Source: Paenibacillus massiliensis 2301065 = DSM 16942 (lineage in GTDB: Bacteria; Bacillota; Bacilli; Paenibacillales; Paenibacillaceae). Taken from it: a stretch of DNA of 64,000 nt. The notes under the pieces were generated by a model. It saw only the letters and a list, made by a program, of their open reading frames with translations. It made no database searches and was not told where the DNA came from. Within the stretch, counting starts at the first letter, position 1. Each line of letters starts with the position of its first letter. This document shows, piece by piece, positions 35,404-43,916 of the stretch. Where the stretch lies: the NCBI RefSeq assembly GCF_000377505.1, contig NZ_KB898191.1, positions 186,001 to 250,000 of the forward strand. The letters run 5' to 3'. A program made the position numbers and the translations under genes.

Positions 35404-35988
35404 ATGCCTAAACAACAAGAACGACACTCTATACAGGCGTGGTCTCTGATCAACCGCAAATATTTGGGAAAAGGCGTACGCGTCAAGCGCTTTCGCAAAC
35501 CGACCCGCTGTCAGATCCGTAACAGGATCCTTCTTGCCGTATTAATGGCGAATGATATCAAGCTTTCGCAGCTTGCCGAGGAGCTTTCAATCTCCTCACG
35601 CAGTGTAAGCGCATGGGTATATGAAGGCCGTATTCCCGGAAATACCAATCTGGAGAAGGCCTGCCGTTTACTCGGCTATCCCCGCCATATTCTCTTTAAT
35701 GAATCGGTAGTGCGGAATTCTCCACTGATCTGTCAGCCCGCACCTTCACGTTTTATGAAAAGAACGGTAACAAGATCACCTGTAAAAAACCGCATTCTTG
35801 CTGGCCTGTGTATGGTTCATGATCTATCTGTAACGGACGTTAGTCACTGGATTGGAGTGCATCCTGGCACATTCCGCAAATGGCTCCATCAAGGAACCGT
35901 TCCTTCGCAGACCTTCCAGGATCAAGCAGAGCAGTTTTTTCGGATTCCAAAATCCATTCTGTTCGCAGATGCCATGCTGACCCAATAA
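35404..35988 (+). CDS. Protein with two tandem helix-turn-helix domains, unknown
   Basis: 194 aa; no known family recognised as a whole. Two Xre-like helix-turn-helix units repeat: NRILLAVLMANDIKLSQLAE, then SVSAWVYEGRIP (about residues 50-90), and NRILAGLCMVHDLSVTDVSH, then TFRKWLHQGTVP (about residues 135-175). Each is followed by a similar tail, GYPRHILFNES and RIPKSILFADA. The protein looks like an internal duplication giving a DNA-binding protein that is dimer-like in one chain. The N-terminus is very basic. GGAGGG lies 3 nt before the ATG at 35404. The upstream gap 35075-35403 holds an 8-bp inverted repeat (35111-35118 with 35144-35151) and no gene. Confidence 0.75.
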   Translation: MPKQQERHSIQAWSLINRKYLGKGVRVKRFRKPTRCQIRNRILLAVLMANDIKLSQLAEELSISSRSVSAWVYEGRIPGNTNLEKACRLLGYPRHILFNESVVRNSPLICQPAPSRFMKRTVTRSPVKNRILAGLCMVHDLSVTDVSHWIGVHPGTFRKWLHQGTVPSQTFQDQAEQFFRIPKSILFADAMLTQ

Positions 35989-36181
35989 TTGCGGCATCCA
36001 GGGACGATGCATTTTTGCGAGAATCCACTACAACCAAGATGATGACACACATTCCAACAAGCACTGCAAACCGAATTGCCGGTATGCAGTGCTTTCTTAA
36101 TATTAGGAATGAAGAAATGAAGAAATGAAGTACAGCTTTCTGCAAAAGAGAGGGGGTACTCAGCCCTGCGCGATTCAAGGT

Positions 36182-36823
36182 CTAAACTCCCTTTTTATAC
36201 AATGAAAAAGAGTATACGGCTGGAGCAACCACAATCAGTACTATGATCGCTACGATCGCAACCTCCACAAATACGTTCAAAAACGACGTCAAGATCATAA
36301 GAATCCCACCTAATATCCATAGGTAGCCCGCTACACGATGTGTTCTATTCCAATTCTCCTGGCTTGCCAGTGTCCATGGAAGCTTAATTCCCACCGTATA
36401 GCTCTGCTTGCTCTTGGGTAAATAGTTACCGATCACAATCAGTAACATGCCAACAAAGGATGGGACAATCGTCTGGATCGGCAAGTCTACACCCAGAGCC
36501 TTGAAGAGCGTGATCGGCATGAGGATGAGCGACAAGACAGGAATGATCCATAAGCCGAGTTTTCTTAAGACAGGGGCCACATTCATCTTTTTAGGATCAT
36601 TCTTAATCACAATATGCACAATAATGTTAAGAACGGCCAAACAAAGTGGGAACACGAAAGCCACAACCGCCTTTGACATATAATTATCAGGCTTACCTGC
36701 TACATCCCAATGCACAGCCACCTGCGGAGGTAATTGTTGGTAGAGCGTCAGCGATAAAATAATCGGTAATACACATACCACTGTTGTAATAAGCTGCATC
36801 AAGCTACCTTTGATCCTCATCAT
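36182..36823 (-). CDS. SdpI-family immunity/membrane protein
   Basis: 213 aa with the DUF1648 signature (VAVHWDVAGKPDNYMSK) followed by the SdpI region (PKSKQSYTVGIKLPWTLAS, then NWNRTHRVAGYLWI). There are about six membrane segments. In B. subtilis SdpI protects against the SdpC toxin and sequesters SdpR at the membrane. AAGGGGGGG lies just upstream of the ATG pair at 36823. It overlaps the ArsR-type gene by 20 nt. No toxin gene is near, so this may be a stand-alone immunity or signalling module. Confidence 0.85.
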   Translation of the reverse strand: MMRIKGSLMQLITTVVCVLPIILSLTLYQQLPPQVAVHWDVAGKPDNYMSKAVVAFVFPLCLAVLNIIVHIVIKNDPKKMNVAPVLRKLGLWIIPVLSLILMPITLFKALGVDLPIQTIVPSFVGMLLIVIGNYLPKSKQSYTVGIKLPWTLASQENWNRTHRVAGYLWILGGILMILTSFLNVFVEVAIVAIIVLIVVAPAVYSFSLYKKGV

Positions 36824-37094
36824 GTTTCCCCCCCTTAAATTGTGAAAACCACAGCATGACTTCTTCAAAGACCGACACATTGATCTCATAGTAGATATAA
36901 TTTTTATATTTCGTTTCAAAAACAAGTCCGGCCTTCTTCAACTGTGACAGATGGTACGAAATGGTCGCACCCGTCATCTCGAAATGCTGCCCAATCTCCC
37001 CAGCTGACATTTTGCCATGCTTGAGCATGACCAGGATATCCCGTCTCACTGGATCAGATAAGGCTTTGAATGTCTCTGGGAAACCCAAATGCAT
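36804..37094 (-). CDS. ArsR-family autorepressor (SdpR-like)
   Basis: 96 aa winged-helix repressor: FKALSDPVRRDILVML, GEIGQHFEMTGATISYHLSQ and YKNYIYYEINVSVFEEVMLW follow B. subtilis SdpR closely. It has no metal-binding cysteines, consistent with control by partner sequestration rather than metals. It is the first gene of the two-gene operon with sdpI and probably binds the dyads at 37104-37189. Confidence 0.87.
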   Translation of the reverse strand: MHLGFPETFKALSDPVRRDILVMLKHGKMSAGEIGQHFEMTGATISYHLSQLKKAGLVFETKYKNYIYYEINVSVFEEVMLWFSQFKGGKHDEDQR

Positions 37095-37103
37095 CGCCTC
37101 TTT

Positions 37104-37189
37104 TTTCTATTTAGAATTTCATCTAAATACATTATCTCTTATCGTAAGCGTTATAGCAATAACTATTTCGAATAAATTCTAAATAGAAA
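37104..37189 (-). promoter_or_regulatory. sdpR-sdpI promoter and operator dyads
   Basis: The promoter on the minus strand is TTGCTA (37154-37159), 17-bp spacer, GATAAT (37131-37136). A palindrome ATTTAGA-n6-TCTAAAT (37110-37129) lies right after the -10. TTTCTATTTAGAATTT (37104-37119) recurs exactly as its reverse complement at 37174-37189, upstream of the -35. The paired sites would allow a bound repressor to loop or clamp the promoter. Confidence 0.7.
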
Positions 37190-37230
37190 CAATACCCATA
37201 TAATAATTTACCGTCGGATAATTAATGGAC

Positions 37231-37259
37231 TGGATTTTGTCAGACAGCCCTGCTATGAT
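37231..37259 (+). promoter_or_regulatory. leuA T-box promoter (extended -10)
   Basis: TGCTATGAT (37251-37259) forms an extended -10; TGGATT at 37231 is a weak -35 at 17-bp spacing. Confidence 0.45.
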
Positions 37260-37284
37260 AGACCATATCCATATACGACTCTAA

Positions 37285-37597
37285 ACGCTTGGATAAGGAG
37301 TAGTACTCGTAGGACTGATTCTCAGAAAGCCGCCGGATGATGCGAGGCGGTAGAGGAAATACGGGGAACTCGCCTTGGAGCGGCTATGCGAAATTCGGGT
37401 AGAAGCCTTACATGGCTATACCGAAAAGTAGTTGTTGACGGGTGCCCACCGTTATCAAGGGACAGACATCACGCTCGATGGTATGAGCTCGTGTCTGATG
37501 AGGGTATGAACGTTTGTTCATAAACAGGAGTGGTACCGCGGAAGCTCAAGTCTTTCGTCTCCGGCTGCATGTGTAGTCGAGGCGAAAGACTTTTTTG
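37285..37597 (+). promoter_or_regulatory. T-box riboswitch (leucine) before leuA
   Basis: The T-box sequence GAGTGGTACCGCG is at 37528-37540. Stem I precedes it, with GAACTCGCC placing a CTC leucine specifier at 37369-37371. The terminator is AGTCTTTCGTCTC (37549-37561) pairing with GAGGCGAAAGACT (37579-37591), then TTTTTT. Uncharged tRNA-Leu should stabilise the antiterminator and switch leuA on. Confidence 0.92.
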
Positions 37598-37649
37598 TTG
37601 TTACTTTATACCCAAGAATAACTAAGAATAACCGAGGAGGATAATTACG

Positions 37650-39302
37650 ATGATGGATCACACCAAGTATGCAAAAGGCTACTTCATGCCACCCGTGCGT
37701 TCAATGAATTGGACACAGAAGGATTATATTGAGAAATCCCCAATCTGGTGCAGCGTGGATCTGCGTGACGGCAATCAGGCATTGATCGAGCCCATGAATC
37801 TGGAGGAGAAGCTGGAAATGTTCCAGATGCTCGTAGACATTGGCTTTAAAGAGATCGAGATTGCTTTCCCGGCAGCCTCTGATACGGAATTCCGCTTTTT
37901 GCGCACTTTGATTGAACGTGGCCTCATTCCCGAGGACGTAACGGTGCAGGTATTAACCCAAGCCCGGGAGCATATTATCCGCCGGACTTTCGAAGCGCTG
38001 CATGGCGTTCCAAACGCTATTGTTCATCTATATAACTCGGTATCCTTATCTCAGCGTGAGCAGGTGTTCCGCAAATCCCAGGAGGAGATTAAGGCCATCG
38101 CCGTAGAAGGCGCCAAGCTGGTCAAGGAACTGGCCGCAAGCACACCAGGACGCTTCACCTTCCAATACAGCCCAGAGAGCTTCCCGGGTGCTGAGGTCGA
38201 ATTTTCCCTGGACATCTGTAACGCTGTACTGGATGTATGGCAGCCTACTGCAGATCATAAGGCGATTATCAACATTCCAACTACCGTCGAGACAGCTATG
38301 CCTCACATATTCGCCAGTCAGGTAGAGTATATACACAATCATCTGTCCTACCGAGAGCATGTCATTCTGTCCGTCCATCCTCACAACGACCGTGGAGGCG
38401 GCGTGTGCGATGCCGAATTCGCTGTTCTCGCTGGAGCAGAGCGGGTGGAAGGAACCTTGTTCGGCAATGGAGAACGTACAGGCAATGTGGACCTGATCAC
38501 CTTGGCGATGAACCTGTATTCACACGGTGTTGATTCGGGGCTCGACTTCTCGGATATCGTTGGCATCAGCGAGACCTATGAACGATTGACGAAGATGCGG
38601 GTGTATGAGCGTCAGCCATATTCCGGATCACTTGTGTTCACGGCCTTCTCGGGCTCCCATCAGGATGCCATTGCCAAGGGCATGAAGTGGCGTGAAGAGC
38701 ATGACTGTCCGACCTGGACGGTCCCTTATCTGCCTATTGATCCAGGTGACATTGGCCGCAAATACGAGACGGATGTCATCCGCGTCAACAGCCAGTCTGG
38801 CAAAGGCGGCGTGAACCATCTGCTGGAACGCGGCTTCGGACTGAGACTCCCTGACAAAATGAAGGAAGAGATGGGGTACCTGGCCAAGGATGTCTCGGAT
38901 AAGGAACAAAAAGAGCTCCTGCCGGATGAAATACTGCGTATTTTCGAAGCAGAGTACATTCGAGACAATGGTCCACTGCAGTTGGAATCGTATCATTTTG
39001 AGCAGAAGAACAAGCTCACTACCACCTTCATGAAGGTCACACACGAAGGTAATGAAGTGACCATCGAGGGTAAAGGAAATGGACCGCTTGATGCTGTCAG
39101 TAATGCTCTGAAAAGCCGCTTCGAGCTGAACTACGAACTGAGTGTGTATGAGGAGCACTCGCTGGGTAGCGACTCCGCTGCCCATGCCATTGCCTATGTT
39201 GGGCTCAAGGCTCAGGGCAAGCTGATCTGGGGTGTAGGCAAGGACGAGGATATTATCAAGGCCTCGGTGCTCGCTCTGGTGTCTGCTGTCAATCGCTTGT
39301 AG
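37650..39302 (+). CDS. leuA: 2-isopropylmalate synthase (LeuA type 2)
   Basis: First committed step of leucine biosynthesis: acetyl-CoA plus 2-oxoisovalerate to 2-isopropylmalate. 550 aa, the length of the yeast/actinobacterial-like type 2 enzyme rather than the ~515-aa B. subtilis type. The DRE-TIM active site [13 protein letters not shown] and the metal ligands [11 protein letters not shown] are present, and the C-terminal leucine-feedback domain starts at about residue 420. GAGGAGG lies 9 nt before the ATG pair. It stands alone after its T-box, without the rest of the leu operon, and ends at a strong terminator. Confidence 0.93.
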   Translation: MMDHTKYAKGYFMPPVRSMNWTQKDYIEKSPIWCSVDLRDGNQALIEPMNLEEKLEMFQMLVDIGFKEIEIAFPAASDTEFRFLRTLIERGLIPEDVTVQVLTQAREHIIRRTFEALHGVPNAIVHLYNSVSLSQREQVFRKSQEEIKAIAVEGAKLVKELAASTPGRFTFQYSPESFPGAEVEFSLDICNAVLDVWQPTADHKAIINIPTTVETAMPHIFASQVEYIHNHLSYREHVILSVHPHNDRGGGVCDAEFAVLAGAERVEGTLFGNGERTGNVDLITLAMNLYSHGVDSGLDFSDIVGISETYERLTKMRVYERQPYSGSLVFTAFSGSHQDAIAKGMKWREEHDCPTWTVPYLPIDPGDIGRKYETDVIRVNSQSGKGGVNHLLERGFGLRLPDKMKEEMGYLAKDVSDKEQKELLPDEILRIFEAEYIRDNGPLQLESYHFEQKNKLTTTFMKVTHEGNEVTIEGKGNGPLDAVSNALKSRFELNYELSVYEEHSLGSDSAAHAIAYVGLKAQGKLIWGVGKDEDIIKASVLALVSAVNRL

Positions 39303-39453
39303 CCATAGCAGCTGTTACTCCATCTGTAGGAGCTATGAAGCACAGCTTGAATGCTCCATAGCGATGTCTCCCATCTGTCTTGAAAGCAACAAACGATTAT
39401 GTAGTAAGTAAACCAAGTTGGCAGCTACCATCGTATCTCCTTCTCGGTGCAAC

Positions 39454-39512
39454 AACGGCGTTATTCTTCATCCGAGCGTAATGGCTTGGGTGAGAAATAA
39501 CGCCGTTTTTTA
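39454..39512 (+). terminator. Terminator of leuA
   Basis: A 12-bp perfect stem AACGGCGTTATT / AATAACGCCGTT followed by six T. Confidence 0.85.
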
Positions 39513-39568
39513 CATGTATTATTTAATAAATGCACGAGGAACTCACAAGAACACTCCTGTTATTCGAG

Positions 39569-40759
39569 CTAGCTGCGGCTAAGCTCTTGGAGCTTGCTGG
39601 AATCAATCAGATTATGATCGTTCAGATATTTCAGGCCAGTATATCGATCCCGGAGCGTATGGGCTGTGTGCACAGCTCGCTCCAGCATGTCCTCTGTTAC
39701 ATTCAGTTCATCGAAGCGCCCTGGGCCCCCCACTTGCTGCAGCCAGTCCCGCATTTGCTGCGAATCAGGAAGGGTCGTGTAGACCTGAAATGCACTTTCC
39801 GGCTCCTGCACGGCCAGCTCCTTATACAAGTCCGTAAGCAGCGCTGCAGCTACACCTACCTTGGCTCCATGCAGCACCTGCGGCCGCTCCTGTGCCAGCA
39901 GTTCCATTTCAATTCGATGTGAAATATGATGCTCCCCACCAGATGCAGGTCGAGAATGGTCTATGATTAACATAGAGATTCCCGAGGCGATCAGTGCTCG
40001 AATCAGCACGTCCATACCATGCAGGCTTCCAGCAGCAATCTCATCAACATGCTCTATACAAGCAAGCAGCGCCTCTTCTGTCATCTGCGCAGCAAGGGGG
40101 CAATATGGCTCCTGAGCCATGTCCCGCGACACCTTCCAATCCGCAAGTGACGTGTATTTGCCGAGCATATCGCCAAAGCCTGCAGCCGTCATCGTCTGTG
40201 GTGCCGATGCCAGCAAGGAGACATCTGCGAAGATAGCTTCTGGTGCCACGGTCTGAATCGTCCGCTTCACCCCATCCAATAGAAGTGGAGCGCCAGCCGA
40301 AGTGAACCCATCCACCGAGGCTGCGGTCGGGATCGATATGAACGGAAGCTTACGCATAGAGCAGGCAAATCGCGTCAGATCATGAATAGTGCCTGATCCC
40401 ACAGCCAGAACAGCCTCTGTCGTAGAGGAAATACCAAGTAGCACCTTCACCATATAGCGCTCATCAGCAACTACATCCCCTGCACTATTGAAGGGTAGAC
40501 ACACCTCTTCAGCCTGAATTCCGGCCTGCTGCAGCAGCTCCAGTACCCGATTTCCCGCTGCAGCAGCCGTATGCGGATCGTCAATCACCGTTACATGCTC
40601 ATACCCTTTTTCCTGTAAATAAGATGCGATGTCCTCAAGCGCATGGTCACTAATCACGGTGTACATGTCTACATGATGATGGTTGCTGCCACATGGGCAA
40701 GCCTCTGCTTCGGCATTCCAAGCGGCAATCCGTTCATTCATATTCGTGTGAGCTGTCAT
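39569..40759 (-). CDS. araM: sn-glycerol-1-phosphate dehydrogenase
   Basis: 396 aa iron-containing-alcohol-dehydrogenase fold. AVGSGTIHDLTRFAC binds NAD(P). Metal ligands are the Asp in AGFGDMLGKYTSLADW and the histidines in GGEHHISH and LHGAKVGV. B. subtilis AraM (Ni2+) reduces dihydroxyacetone phosphate to glycerol-1-phosphate, which feeds heptaprenylglyceryl phosphate, an archaeal-type lipid. The ATG at 40759 has AGGAGG 9 nt upstream. It is convergent with leuA and shares no operon with arabinose genes here. Confidence 0.9.
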   Translation of the reverse strand: MTAHTNMNERIAAWNAEAEACPCGSNHHHVDMYTVISDHALEDIASYLQEKGYEHVTVIDDPHTAAAAGNRVLELLQQAGIQAEEVCLPFNSAGDVVADERYMVKVLLGISSTTEAVLAVGSGTIHDLTRFACSMRKLPFISIPTAASVDGFTSAGAPLLLDGVKRTIQTVAPEAIFADVSLLASAPQTMTAAGFGDMLGKYTSLADWKVSRDMAQEPYCPLAAQMTEEALLACIEHVDEIAAGSLHGMDVLIRALIASGISMLIIDHSRPASGGEHHISHRIEMELLAQERPQVLHGAKVGVAAALLTDLYKELAVQEPESAFQVYTTLPDSQQMRDWLQQVGGPGRFDELNVTEDMLERAVHTAHTLRDRYTGLKYLNDHNLIDSSKLQELSRS

Positions 40760-40940
40760 TCGCAAGTGCCTCCTGTCAGGAATTTTGCCAATCCAAGGTT
40801 TACAATGCGCACGATCTTGTCAATCCTAATTCTATTAGACTCTTTAATTGTACGCACAACTTGGGGCAACGTCTACCTTATGGTAATAGCAATCCACCGG
40901 ACCTACTATTTTGTGAATGCAGGAAAGGAGTGAAACTACT

Positions 40941-41147
40941 ATGAAATCTTCTATTGATGTAGTCAGTGCACTTGGACTACTAGGTGGGACTACATTGGGC
41001 AGTGGAGTGGCATTTATCATGCAATGGCAGGCCTATGCTGCGATGACATCCGTAGCTGTCTGCGGATTACTTGGGGTCGTGGTCCCCCTGCTGGTTCTGG
41101 GTGTACGAGCAGCAAGGCACAGACATCAGTCCCGCGCAGATTCTTGA
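40941..41147 (+). CDS. Small two-helix membrane protein
   Basis: 68 aa, not recognised. Two hydrophobic segments (SALGLLGGTTLGSGVAFIM and MTSVAVCGLLGVVVPLLVLG) and a basic C-terminus (RAARHRHQSR). AGGAAAGGAG lies 10 nt before the ATG, which supports a real gene. Its last 22 nt overlap the end of fosB on the opposite strand. Confidence 0.6.
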   Translation: MKSSIDVVSALGLLGGTTLGSGVAFIMQWQAYAAMTSVAVCGLLGVVVPLLVLGVRAARHRHQSRADS

Positions 41148-41566
41148 GAGTAGAAGCTCATATGCTGCTTATCTCTCGCATAATAATCCAGCCGATCCTG
41201 TAGCGTGCCTGTATGAAATTCAAAGCGGTGACCGTCCGGATCTACGAAATATATCGACTTACGGTCCTGCTTGTCTCGAGGACGGCCAGGCAGCATATGT
41301 ACATTCATTTGGACTAATTTTGCATGCACCTCGTCGAAGTCCTCCTCCTGAATTGTAAAGGCAATATGCGTATAAGCCTCATTCACCGGGACTCGTGTGA
41401 TGTGGGCTTCTTCATTTAAGGCAAGCCACATCCCGCACAGATCGAAATAAGCTGTCGTCCTCCCCTTCACGAGTAATGTGGCACCGAATACATTTTGGTA
41501 GAACTCAATGGAGCGCTCCAGACTGGATACTGAGAACAAAAAATGATTCAAACCTTGAATGCGCAT
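41126..41566 (-). CDS. fosB: Metallothiol transferase FosB (fosfomycin resistance)
   Basis: VOC-fold enzyme that adds bacillithiol (or cysteine) to fosfomycin. 146 aa, matching the B. subtilis FosB pattern throughout: INHxLFSVSxL-like GLNHFLFSVSSL, LLVKGRTTAYFD, YTHIAFTI, RKSIYFVDPDGHRFEFHTGT. Metal ligands are His8, His67 and Glu116. The frame extends to 41683, but GAAGGGA lies about 9 nt before the ATG at 41566, which gives the normal length. A MarR gene lies 113 nt upstream on the same strand. Confidence 0.93.
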   Translation of the reverse strand: MRIQGLNHFLFSVSSLERSIEFYQNVFGATLLVKGRTTAYFDLCGMWLALNEEAHITRVPVNEAYTHIAFTIQEEDFDEVHAKLVQMNVHMLPGRPRDKQDRKSIYFVDPDGHRFEFHTGTLQDRLDYYARDKQHMSFYSQESARD

Positions 41567-41679
41567 ATGAAATAGTCCCTTCTGTAGAGTATTAATAAAT
41601 AGACGCACAACAAAAAAAGACCAAATTCGAAAAAAGCGGATGCAGTCAGAGTAGCTCCTCCTTTTCCAAATCAGATCCT

Positions 41680-42144
41680 TCATAAATGCTGCTTATCTGA
41701 ACGACTTTCGCTCGTCTTGATTGTTCCAACATTTTCATGTAACTTTGTTAATACTTTCCTAAAAGCATTACGCTCTTCTTCACTGATATCAGTGAGTAAT
41801 TCCTGTACAAAACGAGCTTTCTCTATTTGGGCGTTCTCGATCAATTCCCTGCCATAATCCGTAAGACGGACCAGGACAAAGCGATTATCCTCATCCTTTT
41901 TTCGTCTGAAGATGATCCCCTGCTCCTCAAGCTGTTTGATGTGTCTAGTAACCGCCGATTTATCAATCGTAACTTTCTTTTGCAAGTCTCCTTGACTGAT
42001 TTCAATCTGTTGATAGATCAAGGATAAGATTTCAAATCGAGATTGGCTAACGCTGATACATGCATCAAACGTAGTATTGATTACTTTGTTAACACCGTAC
42101 ATCTGGTATAACAGTTCAGCTTCCTGCGACCAATCTGTTTTCAA
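41680..42144 (-). CDS. MarR family transcriptional regulator
   Basis: 154 aa. The winged helix is clear: QSRFEILSLIYQQIEISQGD, then TIDKSAVTRHIKQLEEQGII and the wing RRKKDEDNRFVLVRLTDYG. It starts at TTG with a modest GGGA site. It lies between the nitroreductase gene and fosB, all on one strand, and may regulate either. No clear cysteine redox switch of the OhrR type is seen at the N-terminus. Confidence 0.85.
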   Translation of the reverse strand: MKTDWSQEAELLYQMYGVNKVINTTFDACISVSQSRFEILSLIYQQIEISQGDLQKKVTIDKSAVTRHIKQLEEQGIIFRRKKDEDNRFVLVRLTDYGRELIENAQIEKARFVQELLTDISEEERNAFRKVLTKLHENVGTIKTSESRSDKQHL

Positions 42145-42308
42145 GAATCATCCCATCTTTCTCTTAAGGGTCATCGGTGATATCGTTTTACAATGTATTA
42201 GACACTATACAGCCTTAGCTTTCATTTTACAAGCAAGCATGAGCATTCAGCGGTAGTAGAGCAGCTTTGAGCAATGCACCAGCGGCCATTCCATCCGCTA
42301 GAGCAATG

Positions 42309-42340
42309 AAAAAAAAGAGCTGCTGACAAGAAGCAACTCT
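42309..42340 (-). terminator. Terminator of the nitroreductase gene
   Basis: AGAG-c-TGCT pairs with AGCA-a-CTCT, and seven T follow on the minus strand, 37 nt past the stop codon. Confidence 0.65.
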
Positions 42341-42376
42341 CTGCATCATGAATCTAATACTACACATTTGCACGAT

Positions 42377-43045
42377 TTATCTCCATACTACGATATCATT
42401 CAGGCTTTGTCTTGTTTTTGGGCGTTTTGGCTCCTCTAACCGATACCCAAAGGCCACCAGGCAGGCTACTCCAAATTCATTATCATCAATAATTCCTTCT
42501 TCTACAAATAATTCACATACTTTCTCACGATCAATACCTTCAATGGGGCAGGAATCAATTCCGACCTGGGCTGCAGCTGTCATCATATTTCCCATGGCAA
42601 TGTAACTCTGCTTGCAGGCCCATTCATACATGAGCTGCCCGTCACCGCCGAGCTCGACTTCTGTGAATTTGTTGTACATACGTGAAACGAATTGTGCAAT
42701 GTCATCTGGCATACGTTGGATGTCCTTCATCATTCTCGTAACGTGCGGAGAATCAAATCTGAGCCCGTTTTCTTTTCTAGCTAATACAAACAGAAGGTGG
42801 CTGGCCGTAGGCAATTGCCCTTGAGCACCAGGAGTCACAGGCTTTAATTGTTCGCGCAGCGTGGCATCCTGAACCACAACGAACTTCCAGGGTTCAAGTC
42901 CGAATGAACTTGGTGATAATCTTCCTGTCTCAAGAATGAACTCAAAATCGTCATCAGAAATCGTCCTATTGATATCAAAGGATTTGCATGCGTGCCTAAA
43001 TTGATAAGCTTTCAAAATTTCTTGTTTTCGTGCTGTATCTGTCAT
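42377..43045 (-). CDS. NAD(P)H-dependent nitroreductase
   Basis: About 222 aa FMN-dependent oxidoreductase of the NfsB/YfkO type. It has the FMN phosphate region RHACKSFD near the N-terminus, then SPSSFGLEPWKFVVV, AAAQVGIDSCPIEG and LVAFGYRLEEPKRPKTR. It reduces nitro compounds or quinones. The ATG at 43045 and a TTG at 43051 are both close to GGAGG; I use the ATG. Three operator half-sites lie about 115-170 nt upstream. Confidence 0.88.
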   Translation of the reverse strand: MTDTARKQEILKAYQFRHACKSFDINRTISDDDFEFILETGRLSPSSFGLEPWKFVVVQDATLREQLKPVTPGAQGQLPTASHLLFVLARKENGLRFDSPHVTRMMKDIQRMPDDIAQFVSRMYNKFTEVELGGDGQLMYEWACKQSYIAMGNMMTAAAQVGIDSCPIEGIDREKVCELFVEEGIIDDNEFGVACLVAFGYRLEEPKRPKTRQSLNDIVVWR

Positions 43046-43158
43046 TTGCAATCAATCCTCCATGAACCAATAATGTAGTGTGCCACTAGTGCTTGTATCT
43101 GCATAGCCATTTGCCAAAACTCCAGCAAATCTCCTTTCCATGAAACAAAACAAAATTA

Positions 43159-43217
43159 GTTGATATATAAACTAATTATTCAGATATAGTTTACATATCA
43201 ACGGTTGATATGTAAAC
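43159..43217. promoter_or_regulatory. Triple operator half-site cluster upstream of the nitroreductase gene
   Basis: GTTGATATATAAACT (43159-43173), GTTTACATATCAAC (43189-43202) and GTTGATATGTAAAC (43204-43217). The last two form a perfect 14-bp inverted repeat around one G. This is a strong repressor-binding site; the regulator may be the nearby MarR protein or a distant HxlR-type protein. Confidence 0.65.
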
Positions 43218-43279
43218 AATATATAGTATCATCTTGTTTTCTGCAAGTAATTTCTTAAGATCAATTAATAAATAGAACC

Positions 43280-43318
43280 AAAAAAAGCCGCCTTAAGCGA
43301 ATCTCGCTTAAGACGACT
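43280..43318 (-). terminator. Terminator of the fructose operon
   Basis: A 15-bp stem (43286-43300 with 43304-43318, two wobble pairs, 3-nt loop), followed on the minus strand by a run of seven T. Confidence 0.85.
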
Positions 43319-43417
43319 ACCTTATCCTTCTATTCTTGTGGAGGTCGTAATCCCCTCAATTTACTGAACTGTCCGCTACAGTAGCCATTACCGTATGCTC
43401 AGTTCATCCATGCTGCA

Positions 43418-43870
43418 TTAGATGCTCTTGAGCACCTCAGTCACCTCAGCAGGAGTCTTCGCCTGCAGTAGGCTGTTGCGGAATTCTTCATGAATCAGCT
43501 TGCGGGACAGAGCGACGAGAATCTGCAAATGCTCATTTCCTACATTTTCTGCCGGAACTGCGATCAAGAACACGATGGATACAGGCTGATCATCCAAGGA
43601 CTCCCACTCCGTTGGTTCTGCCATTCTTGCGAAGGCCAGGCCTGCACGGGCTACTCCAGAGGATTTACCGTGCGGAATAGCTACACCGAACCCGATACCT
43701 GTGGAGCTGGATTGCTCACGAGTCAGGACAGCCTGTACGTAGCTCTCAGCATCCGTTACTGCGCCAGTCTTTTGGAGCCCTTCCACCATCCGGCGGATTA
43801 CGTCCTCCTTGCCACCAGATTCCAGTGGTAGAAAGATGGTCTCCTCAGTCAACAAATCATGTATATTCAT
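43418..43870 (-). CDS. PTS fructose-type EIIA protein
   Basis: About 150 aa. The phospho-accepting histidine lies in GVAIPHGKSSGV, and the family pattern EHLQILVALSRKL follows. It takes phosphate from HPr and passes it to the EIIB domain of the neighbour FruA. In many Firmicutes EIIA is fused to EIIBC; here it is a separate gene, 46 nt downstream. AAAGGAG lies 9 nt before the ATG at 43870. Confidence 0.9.
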   Translation of the reverse strand: MNIHDLLTEETIFLPLESGGKEDVIRRMVEGLQKTGAVTDAESYVQAVLTREQSSSTGIGFGVAIPHGKSSGVARAGLAFARMAEPTEWESLDDQPVSIVFLIAVPAENVGNEHLQILVALSRKLIHEEFRNSLLQAKTPAEVTEVLKSI

Positions 43871-43916
43871 GTATGTCATCTCCTTTAAATCATTTCCTGT
43901 GGATCATTATGAGCTG

